DNA from: JAUXFS01 sp050329575
Lineage (GTDB): Bacteria > Pseudomonadota > Alphaproteobacteria > Rhodospirillales > Defluviicoccaceae
Direction: 5' to 3'
Length of the DNA stretch: 64,000 nt
Assembly: GCA_050329575.1 (NCBI GenBank)
Contig: JBHJOP010000042.1
Coordinates: 18,297 to 82,296 of the forward strand
The position numbers and the translations under genes are program-made. Below the pieces are notes generated by a model that saw nothing but the letters and a program-made list of their open reading frames with translations, was not told the origin of the DNA and did no database searches. Positions 17,323 to 25,920 of this stretch are shown here, piece by piece (position 1 is the stretch's first letter; every line of letters starts with the position of its first letter).

Positions 17323-18225
17323 TCAGGCGGCGAGCGGCGGCGTGCGGTCGAGCACTTCGAGAGCGTCGTGGCGGACGTGGTTCTCGCGCATCTCGTCGCG
17401 AATCAGGGCTTCGGAGATCACCCCCTTCTCGACGCATTCGCGCAACAGGCCGAAGAAGAACTGCTCCTGCTTGCGGTCCGGATGGGCGACGTAGTGGCCG
17501 AGGAATGCATAGTCGCCGAACACGCGGCGGCGCATCCGGTTGAACCAGCCGAGCGGGACCAGACCGCCCGGCCGCTCCGGCGGCAGGAAGTCGACCGGCA
17601 GCCCGGTCTTCCACGGCTGGGTCTGACGCTTGGTGTTGTGGAGCATCTTGGTTTGCGGCGTCAGCCGGTCGAAATCGTTCCACTCGTTCTCGAACAGGCG
17701 GATGGTTTCGCGCGGCTCGTACTGCAGGCACATCCACTTCATGTAGTCGCGCTCGCCGGTGAACAGCTCGCGGAACTGCTTCTCCCACTGCCAGTGGGTG
17801 AGCTTGGCGCAGTCGAGCAGCATCACGCTGGTGGCGAGGAAGCCGCGCTTCTCCTTGGAGCCCGACCGCGGTCGGCACATGATCGCGCCGCCGTCCATGT
17901 CGCGGCTCATCAGCTCCCAGACGTCGCCGACGGCGAACACGTCCGGGTCGACGACGATGGCGCGCCCCTGATAGCCCAGCAACTCCGGCGGGATGAAGCG
18001 CAGCGTCGTGAACGACTGGAGATCGTCATAGCGCCAGTGGCGGGTGAATCCGTCGCGGAGATACGTCTTGCCCTCCAACTCGCGGAGCAGAGGATAGTCC
18101 TCGGTGTGGACGATGCGGACGTCGAAGGCGTCGGCATGGCGGGAGTTGCGCCGCATCGAGTATTCCGAGACGATCGCGCCGACGATCTGCTTGTGGTTGG
18201 TGTGAATGAAGACGGTGGGTTTCAC
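17323..18225 (-). CDS. Glycosyltransferase-like protein (GT-A/GT8-like), paralog 2
   Basis: A 300-aa homolog of the protein at 14417-15331, with VDPDVFAVGDVWEL (Asp-x-Asp), FATSVMLLDC and the same RTPPLAA C-terminus. Conservation over the full length indicates an ancient or still selected duplication, not a remnant. The GTG at 18225 is chosen because GGAGGA lies just upstream and the protein then aligns with the paralog start. A longer frame to 18294 adds a non-conserved extension. It converges with the ELM1-family gene, with 25 bases between stops. Confidence 0.7.
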   Translation of the reverse strand: MKPTVFIHTNHKQIVGAIVSEYSMRRNSRHADAFDVRIVHTEDYPLLRELEGKTYLRDGFTRHWRYDDLQSFTTLRFIPPELLGYQGRAIVVDPDVFAVGDVWELMSRDMDGGAIMCRPRSGSKEKRGFLATSVMLLDCAKLTHWQWEKQFRELFTGERDYMKWMCLQYEPRETIRLFENEWNDFDRLTPQTKMLHNTKRQTQPWKTGLPVDFLPPERPGGLVPLGWFNRMRRRVFGDYAFLGHYVAHPDRKQEQFFFGLLRECVEKGVISEALIRDEMRENHVRHDALEVLDRTPPLAA

Positions 18226-18663
18226 GGCCCGTTCCTCCGCTTGCGAGGATGGCATCCGACTCGGCTCTCTAGCAGAATGATTTCGCGCCCGCAAGACAAC
18301 CCGAGCGGCGCCGGCGAAGCCGCGTCGGTGGCGACGCTAGCCGGGCGCGGGGGCGGCGATCATTGACGATGATCAAGGAGTCCGACGCGGTCCGCGGCCA
18401 CGCTCGCGCCCACCGACGCGCCGGCGGCCGCCGGGCTGGGGGAAGACCGGGAGTCCCCGATCGACGGCGGCGCGCGCGACGGCCCTCGACAGCGACAGTC
18501 CGGGGTTCTAGTTTGGCGTTGCAGTGCAGCATGACCCTCGATCGCGCAGACGTGTCCGGAGAGTGGAGCGCCGGTGTTCCGGCCGGAGCGGCCGAATCGT
18601 CGGCCGCCGGCCCTCGCCCGCGCCGCCGCCGCGGCGCGCCGGCGGCGCCGCGACGCTAGGCCG
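18226..18663. other. 438-base intergenic region
   Basis: Divergent spacer between glycosyltransferase paralog 2 and the GT29-like gene. It is G+C-rich, and no gene, RNA or repeat could be supported. Promoters for both flanking genes are expected here, but none is convincing by eye. Confidence 0.4.
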
Positions 18664-19365
18664 ATGGCGACGCTCCTCGTGCTCGGGTCGAAACCGAATC
18701 CGGCACTGCCGCCGCGGTCGGCGTACGACGATGTCGCCTGCGCCAACGCCTCCGGACGGTCGGCCCGCGATCGAGGACTGCCGACGCCGGCGTTCACGGT
18801 GATGTCGAGCATCCTCACGTCGGGCCATCAGGAGGCCAACACGCTGGCGCTGCGCGCTCTCGCCGGCCTGCGGACGGGAACCGTCTACCTCTATCCGCGG
18901 CCACGTCATCGCGGTAACGCGATCAGGAAGGCCTGGCACGACCTGAAGTTGATCAAGACAAAGCCGTTCTATTTCGAGCGCAAACTGAAATCACTCGAAT
19001 ACCGGTTCGACGAATTCGTGGCAAAACCGTTGGAGTTTTATGTTGATCGCGTGAAAGCGTTGTGCGACTACGACGTCGAGATCGCCGACCTCATCAAGCG
19101 GAAGCTGCCGTCGACCGGGCTGATCGCCATCGCCCTCGGCGTCGGCGAGCGGGGTTACGAGCGGGTCATCGTCAGCGGTTTCAGTTTCGAGATCACCCAT
19201 GCCTATGCGATCAATCCGTTGATCGAGACGCAGGGAACCACCGGAAGTAAGCATGCGGAGACCGACGTCGCTGTGCTGCGCTATCTGTCCCGCAAGTACG
19301 GCACCGTCTACACCACCGAGACGGTGGTCGGCGAACGATGCGGGGTGCCGCTGCTGGCGGCTTAG
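18664..19365 (+). CDS. Putative glycosyltransferase (GT29-like)
   Basis: A 233-aa protein without a confident family match by eye. The N-terminal LVLGSKPNPALP with a following CANASG resembles nucleotide-binding ends of GT29/GT42 or DUF115-type glycan enzymes. The C-terminal GFSFEITHAYAIN, KHAETDVAVLRYL and TTETVVGERCGVPLL form a strongly patterned block typical of uncharacterised alphaproteobacterial polysaccharide proteins. The middle (about 18940-19060) is noticeably richer in A+T than its neighbours, perhaps a sign of transfer. ATG at 18664 is the first plausible start. The ribosome site is weak. Confidence 0.6.
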   Translation: MATLLVLGSKPNPALPPRSAYDDVACANASGRSARDRGLPTPAFTVMSSILTSGHQEANTLALRALAGLRTGTVYLYPRPRHRGNAIRKAWHDLKLIKTKPFYFERKLKSLEYRFDEFVAKPLEFYVDRVKALCDYDVEIADLIKRKLPSTGLIAIALGVGERGYERVIVSGFSFEITHAYAINPLIETQGTTGSKHAETDVAVLRYLSRKYGTVYTTETVVGERCGVPLLAA

Positions 19366-19437
19366 GGGCGGGGAGCGATCCGCGACACCGGGGCCGGTGC
19401 CGCCGCAGGGTCGGTCCGGCCATCTTGGAGTGGAACC

Positions 19438-20169
19438 GTGGTCACATTGAAGCGAATCTCCAACATCCTGAGGTACGGCGTCGGCGACCACGCCCGGCAA
19501 CGCAAGCAGGCCGACAAGGCGAAGGCCCGCGAGGCCCGATTCCAGTCCGGGCTGTGGGCCGAACAGGGCGACATCGCGACCCGGAAGTACGCCTCCTACG
19601 AGGAGTACCTGGCGCATCAGGCGTCGAAGTTCGAGAGGGTCGTCGATCGGCTGCACGAGACCGAGGACGAGGATCTCACCGAGTTCACCCGCCGCTTCCG
19701 CGATTGTGCGCCGCTGGCGGAGGCGCGCAGCGTGCTCTGTCTCGGCGCCCGGCTCGGCACCGAGGTGCGGGCGCTGCACGCCCTCGGTCATTTCGCGGTC
19801 GGCATCGATCTCAACCCCGGCGAGGGCAACGCCTGCGTCCTGCCCGGCGACTTCCACGCCGTGGTGTTCCCGGACGGTTCGGTGGACGCGATCTACACCA
19901 ACTGCCTCGACCACGTGTTCGACCTGGAGCGGATGATCGCCGAGATCCGGCGGATGCTGCGGCCCCGCGGCCTGTTCATCGCCGACGTGCTCGCCGGCTA
20001 CGAGGAGGGCTTCACCCCCGGCGCCTACGAGGCCACCCACTGGCGCAGCGCCGAGGCGTTCATCGGCCGGATCGCCGCCCTCGGGCCGTTCGCCGTCGAG
20101 CAGGTTCGTGATCTCGGGCACCACCGGCGCGACCACTGGACGCAGGCGGTGTTCCGCAAGCCGGCATGA
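19438..20169 (+). CDS. Class I SAM-dependent methyltransferase, paralog 1
   Basis: A 243-aa protein. It has a basic N-terminal helix (about residues 1-35), then a Rossmann methyltransferase domain: VLCLGARLGTEVRAL (motif I) near residue 100, GIDLNPG (acidic residue for ribose), and a motif-IV-like YTNCLDHVFDLERM, followed by MLRPRGLFIADV. The acceptor is not predictable. A second full-length copy lies at 25175-25909. The GTG at 19438 has TTGGAG upstream. It is followed by a dioxygenase 29 bases later, consistent with a small operon decorating a glycan or lipid. Confidence 0.78.
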   Translation: MVTLKRISNILRYGVGDHARQRKQADKAKAREARFQSGLWAEQGDIATRKYASYEEYLAHQASKFERVVDRLHETEDEDLTEFTRRFRDCAPLAEARSVLCLGARLGTEVRALHALGHFAVGIDLNPGEGNACVLPGDFHAVVFPDGSVDAIYTNCLDHVFDLERMIAEIRRMLRPRGLFIADVLAGYEEGFTPGAYEATHWRSAEAFIGRIAALGPFAVEQVRDLGHHRRDHWTQAVFRKPA

Positions 20170-20198
20170 CGGCGTGACCCGCGGTCGCGGAGGCGACG

Positions 20199-20951
20199 AT
20201 GTATTTCTCCTATGATCACCTGAAGTTCCGCTACGAGCCGTTTCCGATCGGCTATGCGCGGCCGATCCTGGACGATGCCTGCTACCGGGAGATGGTCGGC
20301 GCCTATCCGCCGGTGGAACTGTTCAAGTACATCCCGAAGATCGGCAAGAAGTATTCCCTCTCCGAGCGCTACCACGGCCGCCGCTACCGGGAGTTCGTCG
20401 CCTCCAGTCCGGTGTGGCGGGAGTTCCGCGGCTGGCTGAAGAGCGACGATTTCATCTACGGAGTGCTCGATGCGCTCCGCCAGCGCCACCTCGACCTCGG
20501 ATTCAAGCGGCCGCAGTCGGCGGCCCGGCGCCTGTGGAAGCGGACCAAGGACCTGGCGCGCGGTCGCTTCGGGCGGGCTACGGCGGGGTTGAGCTCGCGC
20601 TTCGAGTTCTCGATGCTGCCGGCCGACGGTGGCTCGGTCACCCCGCACACCGACGCGCCCGGCAAGATCGTCACCCTGATCATCTCGATGATCGCGGAGG
20701 GCGAGTGGGACCCGGCGTTCGGCGGCGGCACCGACCTCAATCGGCCGAAGAGCGAGACGCTGATCTTCAACCCGATGAACCGGCAGGCGGCGTTCGAGGA
20801 GATGGAGGTGCTGGACACCTTCCCGTTCACCCCCAACCAGGCGGTGGTGTTCGTCAAGACCTTCAACTCGTGGCATTCGGTCCGCCCGATGCAGGGCGCG
20901 GGCGCGAACGCCATGCGCAAGACGCTGACCATCAACATCGAGGCGCGGTGA
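20199..20951 (+). CDS. 2-oxoglutarate/Fe(II)-dependent dioxygenase-like protein
   Basis: A 250-aa protein with a probable jelly-roll iron site: His and Asp in TPHTDAPGK (about residue 149), distal His in NSWHSVRPM (about 228), and a nearby Arg in RKTLTINI to bind 2-oxoglutarate. It is similar to prolyl-hydroxylase-like oxygenases of surface-polysaccharide regions. The substrate is unknown. ATG at 20199 has GGAGG upstream. It is probably co-transcribed with the methyltransferase before it and the second dioxygenase after it. Confidence 0.7.
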   Translation: MYFSYDHLKFRYEPFPIGYARPILDDACYREMVGAYPPVELFKYIPKIGKKYSLSERYHGRRYREFVASSPVWREFRGWLKSDDFIYGVLDALRQRHLDLGFKRPQSAARRLWKRTKDLARGRFGRATAGLSSRFEFSMLPADGGSVTPHTDAPGKIVTLIISMIAEGEWDPAFGGGTDLNRPKSETLIFNPMNRQAAFEEMEVLDTFPFTPNQAVVFVKTFNSWHSVRPMQGAGANAMRKTLTINIEAR

Positions 20952-21053
20952 TGGCAACGACCGGGGTCGCGGTTGGTCTCGGATGGCGGTCGATGCCGAT
21001 GGGCGCGACGTCCCCGAACCTGAATCACGCGCCGCCACGAGGAGGGAACTGAC

Positions 21054-21911
21054 ATGGTCCAAAGCGTTCTCGCCCGGCTCGATCCCAGCCAGATCGTGTT
21101 CGATCCGCAACCGTACGTCTTCACCACCGAGGCGTTGGACCCCGCCTACTTCGCCGAACTGGCGGCAGCCTTTCCGTCCCTGGAGAAGGTCGCCGGACCG
21201 GGACCCTATCCCAACAACAAGGCGTACCTGATGCAGGCGCGCGAGGCGCTGGACGATCCGCAGATTCCCGCCGTCTGGCGCGAGTTCGTCGCCTATCACA
21301 CGTCCCGCGAGTTCCTGTTCGAGGCGCTGGCGTTCTGGCGGAGCGCGCTCGAGCGCGAGTACCCGGACCTGGAGAGGCGCTTCGGCAAGCCGCTCTCCGC
21401 GCTCACCACCGAGCGCCGCTATCCCGGCAAGCGGAACACCCCGGAGAACCGGCAGGCCGACGTGATGATGGAGACCCAGTTCGGCGTCAACAGCCCGTGC
21501 ACCGGTCCGACCTCGGTGCGCGGACCCCACGTCGACGACACCCACAAGCTGTACGCCGGCCTCCTGTACTTCCGTCTTCCCGAGGACGAAACCGAGGGCG
21601 CGGACCTGACCCTCTACCGCTACCGGACCAGGAACTATCATCAGGACGGCCGCCAGGACGTTCCGGAGAAGTTCGTGGAGCCGTTCCGGGTGGTGCCCTA
21701 CCGTCCCAACACCTTCGTGATGTACGTCAACACCTGGCGCAGCATCCACGGCGTCTCGCCGCGGTCGGTCACGCCGCTGCCCAGGCGCTACGTCAACATC
21801 CAGGCGGAGTGCTATAATCTGACGACCGGCGAGTTCTTCCCGGTGCGACGGACCCTCGCGGGCCGCGTCAGCTCGGCGGTCAAGCGGGTGGTCGGGATGC
21901 GGGATGCCTGA
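21054..21911 (+). CDS. 2-oxoglutarate/Fe(II)-dependent dioxygenase-like protein
   Basis: A 285-aa protein, only distantly similar to its neighbour. The iron motif His-x-Asp appears in RGPHVDDTHKLYAGLLYF (about residue 160), the distal His in SIHGVSPR (about 230), followed by RRYVNIQAE with a candidate 2-oxoglutarate arginine. The start at 21054 is supported by GGAGGG. Two dissimilar oxygenases in a row suggest hydroxylation of two positions or two substrates in one pathway. Confidence 0.7.
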   Translation: MVQSVLARLDPSQIVFDPQPYVFTTEALDPAYFAELAAAFPSLEKVAGPGPYPNNKAYLMQAREALDDPQIPAVWREFVAYHTSREFLFEALAFWRSALEREYPDLERRFGKPLSALTTERRYPGKRNTPENRQADVMMETQFGVNSPCTGPTSVRGPHVDDTHKLYAGLLYFRLPEDETEGADLTLYRYRTRNYHQDGRQDVPEKFVEPFRVVPYRPNTFVMYVNTWRSIHGVSPRSVTPLPRRYVNIQAECYNLTTGEFFPVRRTLAGRVSSAVKRVVGMRDA

Positions 21912-22127
21912 TCGCGAAGCCGGCGTCCGGACGCGGGTCGCCGGTGACGCCGATGAGAGGGTGCCGGGGTGCTTCCCGGACGCCTCCGGGCGGGGTCGCT
22001 GCCGGCCTGCGGCCCCGGGGTGCCGGTCGGGGCGATAGGCGAGCGGCGTCGATCGGGTTCCGCAATGGCGGCTCCGGACGAGTGAGACGGCAACTGGGAT
22101 CAACTTCATTTCGCCGGGATCGAGATC

Positions 22128-23081
22128 ATGAGAATGAGTTCCCTCGCCGACAGCGGTCTGGGCATCACCGCGGAGCAGGTCGCCTCGCTGTTCAGGCCGT
22201 TCGTTGCCGACGGACAGGAGGACGGCGGTCAGCGCTGGGACCGGGAGATCGCGCGGCGAAAGCGGAAGCTGCTGCGACGGTCCGTCAAGCGGGCGATGCT
22301 GGGCTGGCTGCCGGACGGCCGGCGCAGCGAGAGCGTCGTCAACGATGAGTATTCGCACGCGTGGGCGGCCACCGAGTATGCCATCTACGACATCGGCGCC
22401 GCCGGGGCGGCGCGGGTCGGATACACGCCGTGGGAATGGCGGGGCGAGAGGATGTTCGCCGTCGACACGGGCGCGACGCGGGTTCGCCAGTTGGTGCTCT
22501 GCAGGGTTCTCGATCTGATCAAGCCGCGCAGCGTCCTCGAGGTCGGTTGCGGCAACGGCATCAATCTGCTGCTGCTCGCCTGCCGGTTTCCCGATATCGC
22601 GTTCGCCGGAGTGGAGCTGACCGAGGCGGGGCATCGGGCCGCCACCGAGTTCCAGCGACAGCCGACCCTGCCGCAGGCGATGCAGGAGTACGCACCGCTG
22701 CCGCTGGCCGATCCGACGGCCTTTCGGCGCATCCGCTTCGTTAGGGGAAACGCCGCCAACCTGCCGTTCGGCGACGGCGAGTTCGACCTCGTCTATTCGG
22801 TGCTGGCGCTCGAACAGATGGAGGGGATCCGCGCGCAGGCGCTCGCCGAGTTCGCGCGCGTGGCGCGGACCCACACGCTGATGATCGAGCCCTTCCGCGA
22901 CGTCAACGCGGCGTTCTGGCCGCGACTCTATGTGTTCAGGCGCAACTACTTCCGCGGCGCGATCGACGAGTTGAGGCAGTACCGGCTCGAACCGGTGCTC
23001 GCGCTCAGCGACTTTCCGCAGGAGGCGTTCCTGAAGGCGTGTGCGGTATTGTCGGAGAAGAAGGGCGGCGTCGACGGCTGA
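22128..23081 (+). CDS. Class I SAM-dependent methyltransferase
   Basis: A 317-aa protein of a different subfamily from the paralogs on either side. It has motif I VLEVGCGNGINLLLL near residue 138, an acidic FAGVELTEAG motif II, and DLVYSVLALEQMEG as motif IV. The N-terminal 110 residues, with an Arg/Lys-rich stretch near 40-60, are not part of the catalytic fold. It is separated by 216 bases from the dioxygenase and converges with the ABC exporter gene. Confidence 0.78.
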   Translation: MRMSSLADSGLGITAEQVASLFRPFVADGQEDGGQRWDREIARRKRKLLRRSVKRAMLGWLPDGRRSESVVNDEYSHAWAATEYAIYDIGAAGAARVGYTPWEWRGERMFAVDTGATRVRQLVLCRVLDLIKPRSVLEVGCGNGINLLLLACRFPDIAFAGVELTEAGHRAATEFQRQPTLPQAMQEYAPLPLADPTAFRRIRFVRGNAANLPFGDGEFDLVYSVLALEQMEGIRAQALAEFARVARTHTLMIEPFRDVNAAFWPRLYVFRRNYFRGAIDELRQYRLEPVLALSDFPQEAFLKACAVLSEKKGGVDG

Positions 23082-23106
23082 TCGCGGACGAGCGCGCGAC
23101 GGTCGG

Positions 23107-24828
23107 TCACGCCCCTTTCCGCATGGGCCGGGGGGTGGGGGCGTCCGACGCCGCGACCGTTCCGTTGTCGAGCCGGTAGATCCGGTCGGCGATCTCCAGG
23201 AACGCCGACCGATGGGTGATCGCGAGCACGGCCCGGTTCTCGGCGAGGCGGCGCACGACCCGACAGATGTCGCGTTCGGTCTCGGGGTCGAGGGCGCTGC
23301 TCACCTCGTCGAGGATGAGGAGGCGCGGATTGGTGACGAGGGCGCGCGCCAGCGCGATGCGTTGGCGCTGACCGCCGGACAGCTTGGCCCCCTTCTCGCC
23401 GACAACGCTCATCACGCCCTCCGGCTTCTCGGAGACGAACTCCCAGGCTCCCGCCGCCTCCAGGGCGGCCCGCACCTCGGTCTCGCCCAGCCGCTCGTCA
23501 CCGAGAGCGACGTTGGCATAGATGGTGTCGTGGAACAGGATCAGTTCCTGGGGGACGAATCCCACCATCTGCCGCCACTTGATCAGATCGATGTCCTCGA
23601 TGGGCGTGTCGTCGATGAGCACCCGGCCGGCCTCGGCACTGTGCAACCCGACGATGAGATCGCTGATCGTCGTCTTGCCGGCGCCGGAAGGTCCGGTCAG
23701 CACGGCAACCTCGCCGATCCGCACATCCATGTCGACGCCCACGAGCACGGGCTTGGCGCCGTAGGAGAACCCGACGTCGCACAGGCGCACGCCCCGGACC
23801 AGGGTCGGCTCCCGTCCGCCGGCCTCCTGTTCGCTCTCGGCCGCGATGTCGTCGATCAGCTCCTGGAGCGCGCGGTAGGGGCTGCGGAACTGAACCGCCT
23901 TCTGCAGGTTGTCCTGGATCTTGCCGATGTTACTCATGGTCTTCATCATCAGAATCCCCATCACCAGCACGTCCGAGAGCGGGTAGTCGGCGACGACGAC
24001 GACGAGATAGAAGGCGATGCCGAGCGCGATCGCGGTCAGCATCTCCTCCAGGCTCCGCCTCGCCTCGAGACTGAGGATGCGCCGTTGCAGCGCCTTCTTC
24101 AGGCCGAGGATCTTGGATTCGCACATTTTCGCGAACTGCCCCTGTTTCGCCATCGCCTTCAGGGGCTTGATGCTGTTGAGGGCGTCGACCAGGAAGCTCA
24201 GGAGTTCGCGATTGCGGAGCATTTCTCGGTGCCCCTCGCGCTTCGTGATCCGGACGAGGAAGTTGAGGGCGAGCGCGATGCCACCGCCGATGACGACCGA
24301 AATCAGAGACAGCTTCCAGGATATGGCGACGGCGACGAGGATGTAGAGCAGGGCCTGAATGGAGTTGGCGAGAAAGTTCGCCGCCAGCATGTAGGCGCGG
24401 GCGGCTTGATTGGTCTCGAGGCTGACGGCGTTGGCGAGGATCCCGAGGGGCTGACTGACGAAATACCTCCACTTGACATTGAGGAGAAGACGAAGCATCC
24501 GGCTGCGAAGATTGCTGACGACGTCGGCGGACGCCTTGGCCACATGGCGCATCGCGAGGATCGTCAACAGGCATTTGACGACCACGCCGGCCACGACCAG
24601 CATCAGAATTTGGCCCAGGTTCGCATCGAGCCCTACGGCAGCGAGACCTGCGGTCACGGCTTCGCCGAGTTGCGACGTCTGGCCGTCGTCCCCCGCGGCC
24701 AGGGCCACGAGCGGCAGCATCGCCGCCAATCCAACGCTGCCGGCGAATCCGGCAAGCACGAGGAGGAACAACACCATCCAGGCGTTTGCGCCTTCCGAAC
24801 GAAAAAAGATCTTGATCACGGAGAGCAT
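23107..24828 (-). CDS. ABC exporter half-transporter (fused membrane and ATPase domains)
   Basis: A 573-aa type IV ABC exporter subunit of the MsbA/PglK-like layout. About six membrane segments occupy residues 1-310. The nucleotide-binding domain has Walker A GPSGAGKTT, Q-loop FVPQE, signature LSGGQRQRIALARAL, Walker B LLILDEVSSALD and the switch histidine in AITHR. It probably acts as a homodimer flipping a lipid-linked or peptide substrate. The surrounding glycan genes suggest a lipid-linked saccharide. The ATG at 24828 is the best start, directly before the first hydrophobic segment. No good ribosome site is visible. Confidence 0.85.
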   Translation of the reverse strand: MLSVIKIFFRSEGANAWMVLFLLVLAGFAGSVGLAAMLPLVALAAGDDGQTSQLGEAVTAGLAAVGLDANLGQILMLVVAGVVVKCLLTILAMRHVAKASADVVSNLRSRMLRLLLNVKWRYFVSQPLGILANAVSLETNQAARAYMLAANFLANSIQALLYILVAVAISWKLSLISVVIGGGIALALNFLVRITKREGHREMLRNRELLSFLVDALNSIKPLKAMAKQGQFAKMCESKILGLKKALQRRILSLEARRSLEEMLTAIALGIAFYLVVVVADYPLSDVLVMGILMMKTMSNIGKIQDNLQKAVQFRSPYRALQELIDDIAAESEQEAGGREPTLVRGVRLCDVGFSYGAKPVLVGVDMDVRIGEVAVLTGPSGAGKTTISDLIVGLHSAEAGRVLIDDTPIEDIDLIKWRQMVGFVPQELILFHDTIYANVALGDERLGETEVRAALEAAGAWEFVSEKPEGVMSVVGEKGAKLSGGQRQRIALARALVTNPRLLILDEVSSALDPETERDICRVVRRLAENRAVLAITHRSAFLEIADRIYRLDNGTVAASDAPTPRPMRKGA

Positions 24829-25174
24829 TTCTACCGCGAGGTCGTTCGAGACATCGTCATGGCGCCAGGGTTCCCGAGATGGCGCCCACGGGCATCCGCG
24901 TCGCGACAGGTACGCCGTTTTCCCATGGGGCGCAAGGCACGAGCCCCCGCTGCCGGCCCCTCGGTGCGGCGTGGCCGGCGCCGCGACGGGGCCGCAAACC
25001 GACCGTCGCCGGCCGCGAGAAACGTGTTTCGGGAGCGCCGGAAAGGTGCTAATCCGCTGTCGCCCGCGCCGGCCTTGCCGTCGACGCGGTGCAACCAACC
25101 CATGCTCCTCACGTCATTGCCGACTCTGTCGAAGACCCTGACGGCGAGGGCCGGGGTACCATGGAGGTAGCCGG
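24829..25174. other. 346-base divergent intergenic region
   Basis: Lies between the ABC exporter and methyltransferase paralog 2. No additional gene is supported. Promoters for both directions should be here. No known operator or RNA structure was recognised. Confidence 0.4.
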
Positions 25175-25909
25175 ATGAAGGTGAAGAAGAAGGTGCGCAA
25201 GATCCTGCGCTATGGGATCGGGCCCGGGCGGAAGGAGCGCGAGAACCGGGCGAAGGTGGCGGCCCGCGCGGCAGCGTTTCGGGACGACGGCACCTGGGAG
25301 CGCGGCGACGACATCACCCGGCGCCGATACGCCTCCTACGAGGCGTACGTGACCCACCAGGCGTCCAAGCTGGACAGGATCGTCGACCGGCTGCACGACA
25401 CCCTCGAAGAGGACTATCAGGACTTCGTTCGCCGCTTCAAGGGCTGCGAACCGCTGCGGGGGGCGAACAACGTGCTCTGCCTGGGGGCGCGCCTGGGGAC
25501 CGAAGTCAGGGCGTTGCACAGCCTCGGGTACTTCGCGGTCGGCATCGATCTGAACTGCGGCAAGGACAATCCTTACGTGCTGCCCGGCGATTTCCACGGT
25601 CTCGTCTTTCCGACCGGTTCGGTCGAGGCGGTCTACACCAACGTGATGGACCACGTGTTCGATCTCGACCGGTTCATGGCCGAGGTGAGGCGGGTGCTCA
25701 AGCCGGGCGGGGTGTTCATCGTCGACATGGTCGAGGGCTACGAGGAAGGCTACACGCCCGGCGATTTCGAAGCGATGTCGTGGCGCAACAAGGACGTCCT
25801 GATCCGACGCATCGAGAAGGCCGGCGGACTGGAGGCGGTTCAGACCCGAGATCTCGGGAACCTGCGCCAGCAACGCTGGACCCAGGTGGTGTTCCGGCTG
25901 CCGGGCTGA
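25175..25909 (+). CDS. Class I SAM-dependent methyltransferase, paralog 2
   Basis: A 244-aa paralog of the protein at 19438-20169, matching in motif I (VLCLGARLGTEVRAL), GIDLNCGKDN, the YTNVMDHVFDLDRF segment and the C-terminal RWTQVVFRLPG. It carries the same Lys/Arg-rich N-terminus. ATG at 25175 with GGAGGTAG upstream is clear. It converges on the luxR gene with 11 bases between stops and closes the glycan-type region. Confidence 0.78.
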   Translation: MKVKKKVRKILRYGIGPGRKERENRAKVAARAAAFRDDGTWERGDDITRRRYASYEAYVTHQASKLDRIVDRLHDTLEEDYQDFVRRFKGCEPLRGANNVLCLGARLGTEVRALHSLGYFAVGIDLNCGKDNPYVLPGDFHGLVFPTGSVEAVYTNVMDHVFDLDRFMAEVRRVLKPGGVFIVDMVEGYEEGYTPGDFEAMSWRNKDVLIRRIEKAGGLEAVQTRDLGNLRQQRWTQVVFRLPG

Positions 25910-25920
25910 CGCCGCCCGCC

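Noticed and set aside
20025..22874. Minus-strand open frame of about 950 codons across the methyltransferase and oxygenase genes
   Set aside because: No conserved domain motif and antisense-type composition. It is opposite three genes with motifs.
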